Below, in pieces: positions 51,860 through 61,315 of a DNA stretch of 64,000 bases. Each line of letters starts with the position of its first letter. Position 1 is the stretch's first letter. The notes under the pieces are model-generated. The model searched no databases, was not told the origin of the DNA, and saw only the letters and a program-made list of their open reading frames with translations. The translations under genes were made by a program, and so were the position numbers. The DNA is from Peptostreptococcus sp. MV1 (GTDB lineage: Bacteria > Bacillota > Clostridia > Peptostreptococcales > Peptostreptococcaceae), in contig NZ_JRNB01000058.1 of NCBI RefSeq assembly GCF_000758885.1, forward strand, positions 1 to 64,000. The letters run 5' to 3'.

Positions 51860-53059
51860 ATGAAAGAAAAGAAGTTTAAGCTGGGTTTAGTTTCTAAGCT
51901 TATCATCGCCATTGTAATAGGTATTGGTCTTGGTAGTGCTAGTTTCATACCAGCAGGTTTATTAAGAGTTCTAATCACATTAGCAAGTTTGTTTGGTGAA
52001 TTCTTGAGCTTTATTATACCACTAATGATCATAGGTTTTGTCGTTAAGGGTATAGCAGAATTATCAGATGGTGCTGGAAAATTATTGGGAATTACGGCAG
52101 CTACAGCATATTGTTCAACACTTATAGCTGGGTCAATAGCCTTTGTAGTAGCTAGCAATTTCTTCCCTACATTTATCACACCTGACCTTGTTGAAAAGGT
52201 AAAGGGTAACGTTCCAGCTCTTGAAACTTATTTCAAGATTAACCTAAAGCCAATGCTTGATGTTACAAGTGCAGTTGTATTTGCATTTATAATGGGTCTA
52301 AGCATTTCTTGGTTGAGGTCTAAGGGTAGAGGTAAGGTACTATACGAAGTTTTTGATGACTTTGAAGCAATTATATCTAGAGTTTTAAGTACAATTATCA
52401 TACCTTTACTACCAATGTTCATCTGTGGTAACTTCGCAAATATGGCCTATACAGGTTCAGTAGCAAGCGTTCTTTCTATATTCTGGAAGGTATTCTTGAC
52501 TGTAATAGTACTACACCTACTATACGTAAGTGCTATGTTTATCGTGTCAGGTACATATGCAGGTAAGAATCCATTTAGATTAATTAGAAACCAGGTTAAC
52601 GGATATGTTACAGCTATCGGTACTCAGTCATCAGCAGCAACTATACCAGTTAACATTGAATGCGCTAAGAAGAACGGTGTATCAGAAGATATTAGAAACT
52701 TCGTAGTGCCTCTATGTGCTACAATACATCTAGCAGGTTCTATGATTACTATCACTTCTTGTAGTGTTGCAGTTTTGCTAATGAATGGTTTACCATTTAG
52801 CTTTGGAACTGTATTTGGATTTATAGCTATGTTGGGTGTAGCAATGGTTGCAGCTCCAGGTGCTCCAGGTGGTGCTATCATGTCAGCCCTTCCATTCTTA
52901 CCAATGGTTGGAATTACATCTCAGGTAATGCAGCAGTTGATGATCACTCTATACCTTACTCAGGATAGTTTCGGTACAGCTGCCAACGTATCAGGTGACA
53001 ACGCCATCGCAGTATTTGTGGATAAACTATATAACCACAAGATTAAAAAAAGTGCCTAG
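51860..53059 (+). CDS. DAACS-family dicarboxylate/amino acid:cation symporter
   Basis: A 399-residue transporter of the glutamate/aspartate/serine symporter family with eight membrane helices and two hairpin loops. Signatures: FGEFLSFIIPLMIIGFVVKGI, TQSSAATIPVN (hairpin 1 serine-rich motif), PLCATIHLAGSMI and AAPGAPGGAIMSALPFL. TAANVSGDNAIAVFVDKL corresponds to the substrate/Na site region. The substrate (Glu/Asp, Ser/Thr or C4 acids) cannot be decided; an upstream terminator and its own promoter make it monocistronic. Confidence 0.9.
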   Translation: MKEKKFKLGLVSKLIIAIVIGIGLGSASFIPAGLLRVLITLASLFGEFLSFIIPLMIIGFVVKGIAELSDGAGKLLGITAATAYCSTLIAGSIAFVVASNFFPTFITPDLVEKVKGNVPALETYFKINLKPMLDVTSAVVFAFIMGLSISWLRSKGRGKVLYEVFDDFEAIISRVLSTIIIPLLPMFICGNFANMAYTGSVASVLSIFWKVFLTVIVLHLLYVSAMFIVSGTYAGKNPFRLIRNQVNGYVTAIGTQSSAATIPVNIECAKKNGVSEDIRNFVVPLCATIHLAGSMITITSCSVAVLLMNGLPFSFGTVFGFIAMLGVAMVAAPGAPGGAIMSALPFLPMVGITSQVMQQLMITLYLTQDSFGTAANVSGDNAIAVFVDKLYNHKIKKSA

Positions 53060-53109
53060 TATAGTTTAGGTTTAAATATTGATTATAGACAGCATCTTTG
53101 ATAAAAATA

Positions 53110-53165
53110 TGGGGTGTCGCAAGATTCATTTTTATGTGTTCAGAATCCAGCGTCACCCCAATTTT
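53110..53165. terminator. Terminator between convergent genes
   Basis: TGGGGTG-T-CGC and GATTC pair with GAATC, GCG-T-CACCCCA; AT-rich on both sides. Serves the symporter and possibly the yjjB gene. The rest of the gap to 53308 is unremarkable. Confidence 0.7.
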
Positions 53166-53308
53166 ATTGTCTATAGACCTAACTTTTATCTTCCTAGTCT
53201 AACTACTTTTAAGGCTTTTTTATTACTATCAGTGCCATATAACGTATAAGCATTTTATTTTGAATGCTAGAACTACATTAAAAGAGTTACTGGGTATAAT
53301 CCTTAACT

Positions 53309-53986
53309 TTATTCTGACTCTTTTAATGTGTCATCATCCAAAATAATATCTTGAGAACTATTTTTCTCCATCTTTTCCAAGTCCAATTTCTTATATGAGT
53401 CAGTATCTATATTCAAGCTATTTAGATGCTCATTTAATTCATCCCTATTAAGCACAAATTTATTTCCAGTCCGGTTCTTACCTAAGTTTACCCAGTCTAC
53501 GTATTTAGCTGCATCATTCCTTGAAAAGGCCTTTTTTAACTTGTAGAGGTTAAATACCCTTGATAGGGATGCTATTACAAGGATTCCCAAGGCTATACCC
53601 ATGCTGACGATTACTGCCTTGGTGCCTGTAGAAGCTGCCAGTGTGTATTTCTTAAACATAATTAGGTATACTGTCTGATATAGACCGACACCGGGTACTA
53701 GGGGAAGTATACCAGGTATTACAAATAGTATAGCTGGTTGTTTTAACTTTCTTGCTAATATTTCCGAACAAAGTGATATAACAGCTGCTGCTAGAAAGGA
53801 ATATATCATTGGATTTTCATAGTGGTCAATGCCTATTAGGTACACTACCCATCCAATTGCTCCTACCAAGGCTTCCCACAATAGAAGCTTGGGTTGGACA
53901 TTGAAAAATATAGCAAAGCCACAGGTTGCAAAGGCTGCAAATAAAAAGTGTTGCCATAGTGGTACTTGAGTTATCATACTATACAC
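53309..53986 (-). CDS. YjjB-like half of a ThrE-type exporter
   Basis: 225 residues. Four or five membrane helices in the first 145 residues (FLFAAFATCGFAIFFNV, LVGAIGWVVYLIGI, FVIPGILPLVPGVGLYQTVY), matching the ThrE_2/DUF3815 family. The helix-loop LVPGVGLY is the conserved family motif. A charged cytosolic tail of about 75 residues follows, longer than in E. coli YjjB. Overlaps the yjjP-like gene by 8 nt. In E. coli the YjjP-YjjB pair is linked to succinate export; other relatives export Thr/Ser. Which applies here is unknown. Confidence 0.85.
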   Translation of the reverse strand: MYSMITQVPLWQHFLFAAFATCGFAIFFNVQPKLLLWEALVGAIGWVVYLIGIDHYENPMIYSFLAAAVISLCSEILARKLKQPAILFVIPGILPLVPGVGLYQTVYLIMFKKYTLAASTGTKAVIVSMGIALGILVIASLSRVFNLYKLKKAFSRNDAAKYVDWVNLGKNRTGNKFVLNRDELNEHLNSLNIDTDSYKKLDLEKMEKNSSQDIILDDDTLKESE

Positions 53987-54755
53987 CTCCTATTCCTATT
54001 ACTAGGGCTACACCAGATGCTATAGCTGCCAGTATGATAAATACCTCAAATATTCTGGCTGCACCTGACATCAAACTTCCAGATATTAGGTCTCTCATGC
54101 ACTTGATAAATGCAACTCCCGGCAATAGGGGCATTATAGATCCTACTATAAGGTATGATGCATCTGGTATCATATTAAACTTGTGAAATATAACTCCACA
54201 AATTGTGATAACTGACGATGCTAACATAGTGGCAAACATACTAATTGAACTATACTTAAGCGTCTTATCAAATATAAAAATAGCAAGTATCGATGTAAGA
54301 ACAGTTAGTATAAAAGTTGACACTTGGTTACCACCGAGCATGGCTGCACAAAATGCAGATCCAATGCCGGTACTAAGCAGGTATATCCATTTTGGATACG
54401 TCTTTAACTTATCTATTTCATGTAGCTTATTTATTTCATCTTCTATGTTCGGATCAACAGTATTGACAAATTCTCTAGAAAAAGTATTTAAAAGAGAGAC
54501 CTTGTGCATGTTTATGCCCCTATTATCTATAGTTTTCATAAAACACAGACCATCGAACTTGTCATCAGATATTATAATTACTGTAGGTGTACTAAAACAG
54601 TTAATATGGTTGTAGCCCCTAGATTTACAAATTCTAAGGACGCTATCTTCGACCCTATACGTTTCTGCACCATTTTTTATGAGCAGTTCCCCGAGGAATA
54701 AAGCCAATTTGATGGTTTGCATTTTATAGTCCTTGTCTTCAAGTCTATTTTTCAA
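53979..54755 (-). CDS. YjjP-like half of a ThrE-type exporter (DUF1212)
   Basis: 258 residues from a TTG start (SD AGGAGGT). The cytosolic N-part has the family signature LGELLIKNGAETYRVEDSVLRICKSRGY and CFSTPTVIIIS. Five membrane helices follow (WIYLLSTGIGSAFCAAMLGG onward), with MPLLPGVAFIKCMRDLISG as the conserved helix-loop. Together with the overlapping downstream gene it should form one exporter. Confidence 0.87.
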   Translation of the reverse strand: MKNRLEDKDYKMQTIKLALFLGELLIKNGAETYRVEDSVLRICKSRGYNHINCFSTPTVIIISDDKFDGLCFMKTIDNRGINMHKVSLLNTFSREFVNTVDPNIEDEINKLHEIDKLKTYPKWIYLLSTGIGSAFCAAMLGGNQVSTFILTVLTSILAIFIFDKTLKYSSISMFATMLASSVITICGVIFHKFNMIPDASYLIVGSIMPLLPGVAFIKCMRDLISGSLMSGAARIFEVFIILAAIASGVALVIGIGGV

Positions 54756-54918
54756 GTTATTACCTCCTATTCAATTATTTTTTTACGACATAGTTTAGTA
54801 TAACACAAAAGTGAAAAGATGTACTGTTTTTTGTGATTATTGCTACAAAAGAATAAGCCATACTTTTACTTGAAAATTCTGTATTTTACCTGTTAAAAAC
54901 AAAAGATTATAATAAATT

Positions 54919-54948
54919 TTGCATTAATTAAGGAAGATATGTTATCAT
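54919..54948 (+). promoter_or_regulatory. Promoter of the CWB2-only surface protein
   Basis: -35 TTGCAT (54919-54924), 18-bp spacer, -10 TATCAT (54943-54948). Confidence 0.45.
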
Positions 54949-54976
54949 AAAAATTAAAAGAAGGAGGTAATGAAAA

Positions 54977-56446
54977 ATGAATAGAAGAATATCAATCGTA
55001 CTTTCTCTATCTATGACTTTAAATGCCTTGGCCTACACAGGTGCCCTAGCTTATGCAGAAGGTAAGCAAGTAGATGACCAAGCAGGATTAGTCGTTGAAG
55101 AGCTTATATCAAATGACAATCTAAAGATGGAAGATGTAAGTACTAGTATACCAAAGGCAGGCACAGATAATGTAACAAATCCTGCCATGCAGTTGGAAAA
55201 TTTGGCTGATGTAAAGGCAAAGATTGAGGCAGATGCCAAGGTTGTAATAGAATTACCAACATCAATAGACCAAGGTCAGAGTATAATAAGTGGTAAGTTG
55301 GTAAGGGGTATAGGAGTATCTGTATACAGTTTGACTGATAAGGAATTTTCAGACAAAAAGTTTGTGCCTACAGCAGACGCTCTTATAACCAATTCAAAAT
55401 ACAATGTAAACACTCAGGATGGCAAGTTTAGTCTAGCCTTAAATACAGCTAATCTAAAGCCTGGTAGCCACCTAGCTATATGTATTTACTATTCTTTGAG
55501 GCAGGCAGATGGAAAAATAGTCAACAAAAATTACTTTATAAATGCTACATATGGCCAGGCAGGAGCCCCTATTGCTCCACAGCCACAGAAGCCTTCACAG
55601 CCAATAGATGAGAGAAGAATCAGTGGAGATGATAGGTTTGCGACAAACCTTGCATCTGTAAGGAAGACTTTTACATCTAGCCAGACAGTAGTTGTTGCTT
55701 CTGGAAATAGCTTTGCAGATCCTCTAGCAGCGGGTCCACTAGCTATGAAGTATAGTGCACCTATTATATTCTCTGACAAGGCAGGTCTAAGACCAGATGC
55801 AGTCAAGCTAATCAAGGAACTAGGTGCTAAAAATGTGATAATAGTTGGTGGCTTAAATTCAGTTCCGGCCAGTGTAGTAAAGCAGCTAGCAGGACTAAGT
55901 GTAAGAAGAATATCAGGTAATGACAGATATGAAACCTCTGCCAAATTGGTCAAGGAGTTCGGTCCATCTAGACACATTATATTCACTGATGGTAGGAAAT
56001 TTGCAGATGCCCTATCAGCTACACCACTTGCAAAGAAGCTAAGTTCACCTATATTATTGGTAAACGGTATTGATAAGTTACCTAATAATATAAATTCTTA
56101 CCGCGATACATATATAATTGGAGGAAAGAATTCAGTAGGACTTGATGTAGAAAATAGATTAAAGTCTATAAAGGGCGATAAGTCATATAGGATATATGGT
56201 CAAGACAGGGAGGCTACATCATACCAAGTAGCATCAGTATTGAAGTTCAGTGAAAATATCATAGCCAATGGTAATAGTTTCGCAGACGCCTTGAGTGCCG
56301 TCAACCTTTTGAATAATGGTGGAAAGAATCTTATCCTAGTTAAGAAGAATTCAATATCAAAGGATAATAAAGAACTTACAGAAAACAAGGCAAACTATAT
56401 TATAGGTGGCTATAATACGGTGTCAAAAACCATACTTGCTTATTAA
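54977..56446 (+). CDS. CWB2 surface protein with unassigned N-terminal domain
   Basis: A secreted 489-residue protein. The signal peptide ends near residue 27 (AYA|EG). A polar stretch is followed by a beta-rich domain (about 85-192, KVVIELPTSIDQGQSIISGK to KNYFINATYG) that I cannot assign, and a Pro/Gln linker (APIAPQPQKPSQP). The C-terminal 280 residues are three well-kept CWB2 modules: SGDDRFATN, SGNDRYETS and YGQDREATS, each with an SFADxLxA or KFADALSA helix and an IVGG/IIGG turn. They are less diverged than in the secA2-linked genes. Likely exported by SecA2 and held on the same wall polymer; no enzyme activity is evident. Confidence 0.88.
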   Translation: MNRRISIVLSLSMTLNALAYTGALAYAEGKQVDDQAGLVVEELISNDNLKMEDVSTSIPKAGTDNVTNPAMQLENLADVKAKIEADAKVVIELPTSIDQGQSIISGKLVRGIGVSVYSLTDKEFSDKKFVPTADALITNSKYNVNTQDGKFSLALNTANLKPGSHLAICIYYSLRQADGKIVNKNYFINATYGQAGAPIAPQPQKPSQPIDERRISGDDRFATNLASVRKTFTSSQTVVVASGNSFADPLAAGPLAMKYSAPIIFSDKAGLRPDAVKLIKELGAKNVIIVGGLNSVPASVVKQLAGLSVRRISGNDRYETSAKLVKEFGPSRHIIFTDGRKFADALSATPLAKKLSSPILLVNGIDKLPNNINSYRDTYIIGGKNSVGLDVENRLKSIKGDKSYRIYGQDREATSYQVASVLKFSENIIANGNSFADALSAVNLLNNGGKNLILVKKNSISKDNKELTENKANYIIGGYNTVSKTILAY

Positions 56447-56452
56447 TGAATA

Positions 56453-56495
56453 AAGTTTAATAAAAGTAAACTTATGGATAAAATTTATTAAACTT
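56453..56495. repeat. 12-bp inverted repeat related to the downstream operator
   Basis: AAGTTTAATAAA (56453-56464) and TTTATTAAACTT (56484-56495). TTTAATAAAAGTAAA within it differs by one base from TTTATTAAAAGTAAA in the palindrome at 56616-56652. Confidence 0.6.
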
Positions 56496-56524
56496 CAAGG
56501 GTAAAAAACGAATAAAAATGTTGC

Positions 56525-56589
56525 AAATCAATGCTTTTTACAATTATCGAAAAAATGATAAAAATTGTAAGAAAGCATTGATTTTTTTT
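56525..56589 (+). terminator. Terminator of the CWB2 surface protein
   Basis: Long hairpin: AAATCAATGCTTT and ACAATT pair with AATTGT and AAAGCATTGATTT, ending in T8. Confidence 0.85.
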
Positions 56590-56615
56590 GTGATTTTCTA
56601 TATAATTGTCTAGTG

Positions 56616-56652
56616 TTTACTTTTAATAAACTTATAGTTTATTAAAAGTAAA
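56616..56652. promoter_or_regulatory. Perfect 17-bp palindrome, likely operator
   Basis: Arms TTTACTTTTAATAAACT and its exact complement around TAT. It lies about 90-125 nt before the XRE-cupin regulator, overlapping the first 21-bp repeat. No T-run follows, so an operator fits better than a terminator. Confidence 0.65.
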
Positions 56653-56708
56653 GGTGTAATAGATTTAAGTAAAGGTATAATAGATTTAAGTAAAGGTGTA
56701 ATAGATTT
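56646..56708 (+). repeat. Three tandem 21-bp repeats with -10-like cores
   Basis: Three abutting copies (56646-56666, 56667-56687, 56688-56708) of a unit beginning AAGTAAAGG. The copies differ only in GGTGTAAT, GGTATAAT, GGTGTAAT. The middle copy holds a consensus TATAAT (56676-56681). A 21-bp period places the sites on the same DNA face. Confidence 0.85.
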
Positions 56709-56740
56709 TTATAGAATAATAATTGAGAATGGAGGATTAG

Positions 56741-57280
56741 ATGGAAATAGGCGACAAGCTAAGACGGTTAAGAACGGAAAAGCAACTGACCCAGGAGGAA
56801 TTGGCTAACCGTTGTGAATTATCCAAGGGATTTATATCTCAGTTGGAAAATGACCTAACGTCACCGTCAATTGCTACCTTGATAGATATACTAGAAATAC
56901 TAGGAACAAATTTGAGAGATTTTTTTGCAGATGAGGTCAATGAAAAAATCACATTTACTAAGGATGATATGTTTGAAACGGATGACGAAGAATTGGGTTA
57001 TCAATTCAAGTGGTTGGTACCAAATTCTCAAAAGTATGACATGGAACCAGTCTTAGTGAATATAGAACCTGGTGGTAGCTACAAGGAAGAAAAACCTCAC
57101 GAAGGTGAGGAGTTTGGTTTTGTTTTAAAAGGGTCCATATGTTTACACATGGGCCATAAAAAGTACAGGGTCAAGAAGGGTGAGAGTTTTTACTATCAGG
57201 CCAGGGAGACTCATTCAATCAGAAATGAAGGTAAAACGCCAGCTAGCCTAATCTGGGTGAGCTGTCCTCCTTCCTTTTAA
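56741..57280 (+). CDS. XRE-cupin transcriptional regulator (PuuR-like)
   Basis: 179 residues: N-terminal helix-turn-helix (about 5-60, [32 protein letters not shown]). A C-terminal cupin domain follows (about 108-176, [38 protein letters not shown]) that can bind a small ligand or metal. The same architecture is found next to polyamine transport and catabolism genes and regulates them in response to putrescine/spermidine. It is followed after 23 nt by potABCD and probably autoregulates that operon through the repeats upstream. Confidence 0.9.
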   Translation: MEIGDKLRRLRTEKQLTQEELANRCELSKGFISQLENDLTSPSIATLIDILEILGTNLRDFFADEVNEKITFTKDDMFETDDEELGYQFKWLVPNSQKYDMEPVLVNIEPGGSYKEEKPHEGEEFGFVLKGSICLHMGHKKYRVKKGESFYYQARETHSIRNEGKTPASLIWVSCPPSF

Positions 57281-57303
57281 ATATTTGTAAAGGGGTGTAT
57301 TTA

Positions 57304-58347
57304 TTGAAAAATAAGCTAATTGAGTTGAAGAATATCTCAAAGAAATTTAATGATAATACTATATTGGACAAGTTTAATCTAACTGTCAATGAAAATGAAT
57401 TTTTGACACTATTAGGACCTAGTGGGTGTGGTAAGACAACACTTTTAAGAATCATAGCAGGCTTTGAATTTGCAGATGAGGGAGATGTGTATTTTGGGGG
57501 ATACAGGGTTAATAGTGTTCCTGCCTACCAGAGGAATATAAATACAGTTTTCCAAAAATATGCCTTGTTCCCACATATGGATGTATACGAGAATATAGCT
57601 TTTGGTTTAAAGATTAAAAAAATAGATCCTATCACAGTTGAAGAAAAGGTGAAGAGTATGCTAGCCCTAGTTTCTCTTCAGGGATTTGAACATAGGAAGA
57701 TATCTTCTCTATCAGGGGGCCAGCAGCAGAGAGTAGCTATAGCAAGGGCCCTAGTAAATGAACCAAAAGTGCTATTACTAGATGAGCCTCTTGGAGCTCT
57801 TGACCTAAAGTTGAGACAGGAAATGCAGATTGAGCTTAAGAAGATACAAAAAAAACTTGGTATCACCTTTATATTTGTAACACATGATCAGGAAGAGGCC
57901 TTAAGTATGAGTGATACTATAGTAGTTCTTGACAAGGGTGTAATACAGCAGATTGGTAGTCCTATAGATATATATAATGAGCCAGAAAATGCCTTTGTAG
58001 CAAACTTTATAGGTGAGTCCAATATAATTGATGGTATAATGCATGACGATTTTGATGTTGAGTTTTCATCTAGACGTTTTGTATGTGTAGACAAGGGCTT
58101 TGAAAAGGATGAAAATGTAGATGTAGTTGTCAGACCTGAGGATATTATTATGACTAGTGCTGAAGAGGGTATGTTGAGAGGTATAGTTAGGTCTTCAGTA
58201 TTTAAGGGTGTTCACTATGAGCTGGAAGTTGAAGAGAGTGGAAGGCTGTGGCTATTACAGAATACAAAAACCGCTCCTATTGGCAGTGAGTTAGGCATGA
58301 TTATAAATCCTGAGGATATTCATATCATGCATAAAGGAGATGCATAA
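57304..58347 (+). CDS. potA: Spermidine/putrescine ABC transporter ATPase
   Basis: Energises polyamine import. 347 residues from TTG 57304 (SD AAAGGGG; the GTG at 57295 is too close to it). Walker [11 protein letters not shown]-loop [11 protein letters not shown], signature [15 protein letters not shown], Walker [18 protein letters not shown]-loop THDQEEA, then a TOBE domain (about 275-340) typical of PotA. Forms the complex with PotB, PotC and the lipoprotein PotD. Confidence 0.95.
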   Translation: MKNKLIELKNISKKFNDNTILDKFNLTVNENEFLTLLGPSGCGKTTLLRIIAGFEFADEGDVYFGGYRVNSVPAYQRNINTVFQKYALFPHMDVYENIAFGLKIKKIDPITVEEKVKSMLALVSLQGFEHRKISSLSGGQQQRVAIARALVNEPKVLLLDEPLGALDLKLRQEMQIELKKIQKKLGITFIFVTHDQEEALSMSDTIVVLDKGVIQQIGSPIDIYNEPENAFVANFIGESNIIDGIMHDDFDVEFSSRRFVCVDKGFEKDENVDVVVRPEDIIMTSAEEGMLRGIVRSSVFKGVHYELEVEESGRLWLLQNTKTAPIGSELGMIINPEDIHIMHKGDA

Positions 58348-58348
58348 T

Positions 58349-59215
58349 ATGAAAAAAATTAGGAACAGAGCCAATACGATAGTTGAGCAGAAAGAGACAA
58401 GACTAGCATATCCATATGCACTTTGGTCGATACTATTTATAGTAGTACCCTTGGTATTGATAGTTTATTATTCTTTTACCCGCAAGACGGATGATGGCGG
58501 AATATTATTTACTTTTGAAAATTATAGGCAGGCATTTGACCCCCTATTTTTAAAGGTATTTATGAGGTCGTTTATACTTGCTGGTATAGCGACGATTTTA
58601 TGTGTAATTATAGGCTACCCAGTAGCATATATAATATCCAAAGCCAAAATTAGTAGGAGGGATTCCTTAATTTTATTATTCATTTTACCTATGTGGATGA
58701 ATTTCCTACTTAGAACATATGCCTGGATAGCAATTTTGGGTAAAAATGGTTTATTGAATTCAGTCTTGGGATTTTTTGGTTTTACACCAAATTCTATTCT
58801 GTATACGAGTGCAGCAGTCTTACTAGGTATGATATATAACTTCTTGCCTTATATGGTATTACCAATATATACGTCACTTCAAAAGATGGATGAAGACTTG
58901 GTAAATGCAGCTAGAGACCTGGGTGCTAATACAATAACAGTTTTTAGGAAGGTCATTTTTCCACTGAGTATACCTGGTGTCATGAGTGGTGTCACAATGG
59001 TATTTATGCCATGTGTAACTACATTTGCTATTTCTAGGCTACTGGGAGGTGGCAAGACTATGCTAGTGGGTGATTTGATTGAACAACAGTTTACTACAGT
59101 AGGTGACTGGAACTTAGGGTCATCAATATCTATAGTAATGATGGTTATAATATTGATATCTATGGCCTTTATGAACAAGGTAGACAAGGATGAGAGACAA
59201 GGAGGTAAGGTATAG
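58349..59215 (+). CDS. potB: Spermidine/putrescine ABC transporter permease
   Basis: 288 residues, six membrane helices. ATG 58349 is chosen because SD AAAGGAG is nine nt before it; the ATG at 58340 touches the SD. The EAA loop is DLVNAARDLGANTITVFRKVIFPLS-like, contacting PotA. One nt separates it from potA and its stop overlaps the potC start by one base. Confidence 0.94.
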   Translation: MKKIRNRANTIVEQKETRLAYPYALWSILFIVVPLVLIVYYSFTRKTDDGGILFTFENYRQAFDPLFLKVFMRSFILAGIATILCVIIGYPVAYIISKAKISRRDSLILLFILPMWMNFLLRTYAWIAILGKNGLLNSVLGFFGFTPNSILYTSAAVLLGMIYNFLPYMVLPIYTSLQKMDEDLVNAARDLGANTITVFRKVIFPLSIPGVMSGVTMVFMPCVTTFAISRLLGGGKTMLVGDLIEQQFTTVGDWNLGSSISIVMMVIILISMAFMNKVDKDERQGGKV

Positions 59216-60021
59216 TGCAGAGAAGAAATTTAATATCTAAGTTATGCTCGAATATATATTTGGTCTTGGTATTTGTATTTTTGTATGCACCAATATTAAC
59301 CCTTATAATCTTCTCTTTTAATGATTCTAAGTCTATGGGTGTCATAAATGGTTTTACAATGAAGTGGTATATAGCCCTATTTAAAAATGAGACTATATTA
59401 GCAGCCCTTTATTATACTCTTACTATTGCTATTTTGGCGTCAATTATATCTACTATTTTTGGTACCATAACTTCAATAGGCATATACAAGATGAGGGGCA
59501 AGGTCAAGGCCGCTATCTTAAATATTAACTATTTACCAGTTTTGAATACAGAGATAGTAACGGGTGTCGCAATAATGAGTTTATTTGCATTTTTTGAGAT
59601 GAATTTTGGTTTTAAGACTATGTTGCTATCGCATATAATGTTCTGTACACCATATGTAATATTATCAGTTCTACCAAAGCTAAGACAGTTGCCTGATAAC
59701 GTAGAAGAGGCTGCCCTAGACCTAGGTGCAACACCTTGGCTTGCTATCAGAAAGATAGTTATACCACAAATCAAGCCCGGTATAGTGTCAGGATTTTTGA
59801 TGGCATTTACAATGTCAATTGATGATTTCATTATATCCTTCTTCAATACAGGAAATGGTGTCAGCAACCTTTCTATAGAGGTTTATGGTATGGCTAGACG
59901 TGGTATCAAGCCAGAAATAAACGCCCTATCAAGTCTGATGTTTATAACAGTTTTGATACTTTTGATACTAGCTAATAGGAAGGATTCTATAATTAAGAAT
60001 TCAGCCTTGGGCAAGGCATAG
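59215..60021 (+). CDS. potC: Spermidine/putrescine ABC transporter permease
   Basis: 268 residues, six membrane helices, GTG start overlapping the potB stop (TAGTG) with SD GGAGG. The EAA loop reads EEAALDLGATPWLAIRKIVIP. Start-stop coupling with potB indicates one-to-one production of the permease pair. Confidence 0.94.
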   Translation: MQRRNLISKLCSNIYLVLVFVFLYAPILTLIIFSFNDSKSMGVINGFTMKWYIALFKNETILAALYYTLTIAILASIISTIFGTITSIGIYKMRGKVKAAILNINYLPVLNTEIVTGVAIMSLFAFFEMNFGFKTMLLSHIMFCTPYVILSVLPKLRQLPDNVEEAALDLGATPWLAIRKIVIPQIKPGIVSGFLMAFTMSIDDFIISFFNTGNGVSNLSIEVYGMARRGIKPEINALSSLMFITVLILLILANRKDSIIKNSALGKA

Positions 60022-60038
60022 GTCAGGAGGTATAAGTC

Positions 60039-61130
60039 ATGAGATTATTTGTTAATAAGAATAAGATAAAATTGAGTAAAAGTTTAACCAGACTAATTGC
60101 TTTAACGGTGATAATGTCATCAGTTGTAACATTTGCTAGTGGTTGTGCAGCAGGTGGTCAGGACTCTAGAAAGGTACTGAATGTATATAATGTAGGTGAC
60201 TATATAGATGAGAGTTTGATAAGTCAGTTTGAAGAACAGACTGGAATACAGGTTCAATATTCTACTTATGACACCAATGAAATGATGTATCAGAAGGTCA
60301 AGAGTGGTAGCACCAAGTATGACCTAATTTTCCCATCTGACTATATGGTTCAGAAGATGAGCAGAGAAGGTCTATTGAAAAAGATAAATTACAACAATAT
60401 ACCAAATTTTAAGTATATAGATAAGTCTTTTGTGAATCCTATGTACGACCCAACTAATGAATATTCGGTACCATACATGTGGGGTACTCTAGGTATAGTA
60501 TACAACAAGAAAATGGTAAAAGAAAAAGTAGATTCATGGGATATTTTGTGGGACAAAAAGTATTCTAGAAACCTATTGATGTTTGATTCAGTAAGAGACA
60601 CAATGGGGATAGCCCTAAAGAAGCTGGGTTATAGCATGAACTCTACAGATAAAGATGAAATAAATGCAGCCAAGGGCATATTGATCAAGCAAAAGCCACT
60701 TGTACTTGCCTATGTAAATGATGATGGTAAGGACAGGATGATAGCCGAAGAAGCTGCAATAGGAGTATTCTATTCAGGTGACTTCTCTTTGATGAAGGAA
60801 GAAAATGAAAACCTAGAATACGTAATACCAAAAGGTGGAACAAATAAGTGGACGGATGCCATCTGCATACCACAGACAGCAGACAATGAAGACTGGGCAG
60901 AAGCCTTTATAAATTTCCTATGTGACCCCAAGGTAAACGCTCAAAATACAGAGTATATAGGATATTCAACACCTATTAGCGAAGGTAGGAAACTACTAGC
61001 AGATGAGTTGAAAAATAATAAAGCTATGTATCCAGACCAGGATATACTAGATAAATCTGAAGCGTTTTTAGATATCCAGGCAAATATAAAGGAATATGAT
61101 AAAGCCTGGATTGAACTAAAGAGTTATTAG
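60039..61130 (+). CDS. potD: Spermidine/putrescine-binding lipoprotein
   Basis: 363 residues. Lipoprotein signal with lipobox FASGC (Cys about 36). The mature part is a periplasmic-binding-type protein: LNVYNVGDYIDESLISQFEEQTGIQV, LIFPSDYMVQKM, PYMWGTLGIVYNKKM and NEDWAEAFINFLCDP are PotD-like, with aromatic and acidic residues expected to hold polyamines. Preceded by SD AGGAGG; a terminator follows. Confidence 0.94.
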   Translation: MRLFVNKNKIKLSKSLTRLIALTVIMSSVVTFASGCAAGGQDSRKVLNVYNVGDYIDESLISQFEEQTGIQVQYSTYDTNEMMYQKVKSGSTKYDLIFPSDYMVQKMSREGLLKKINYNNIPNFKYIDKSFVNPMYDPTNEYSVPYMWGTLGIVYNKKMVKEKVDSWDILWDKKYSRNLLMFDSVRDTMGIALKKLGYSMNSTDKDEINAAKGILIKQKPLVLAYVNDDGKDRMIAEEAAIGVFYSGDFSLMKEENENLEYVIPKGGTNKWTDAICIPQTADNEDWAEAFINFLCDPKVNAQNTEYIGYSTPISEGRKLLADELKNNKAMYPDQDILDKSEAFLDIQANIKEYDKAWIELKSY

Positions 61131-61197
61131 GTTTTGGTATAGTTTAAGGTTTATGGATTGAAAATGTAAATATTACTTTAATGTAAAAGTAAGCAAT

Positions 61198-61249
61198 CAA
61201 GGGAGCATAGACATTCATTTACCTGTGTCTAGAATGTCAAGCTCCCTTG
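61198..61249. terminator. Hairpin between convergent potD and malQ
   Basis: CAAGGGAGC/GCTCCCTTG with inner ACATTC/GAATGT. T-run is poor on the plus strand, better as an AT-rich end further on. Confidence 0.6.
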
Positions 61250-61315
61250 CTTGCTTGTAAAATGAAAATATTAAATTTTGCCAACCATGCTCGCCGTATT
61301 TTCCTCATTTAAAAA

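Noticed and set aside
56646-56708. Possible CRISPR array
   Set aside because: The three 21-bp units abut with no spacers and no cas genes are present; they are promoter/operator-like.
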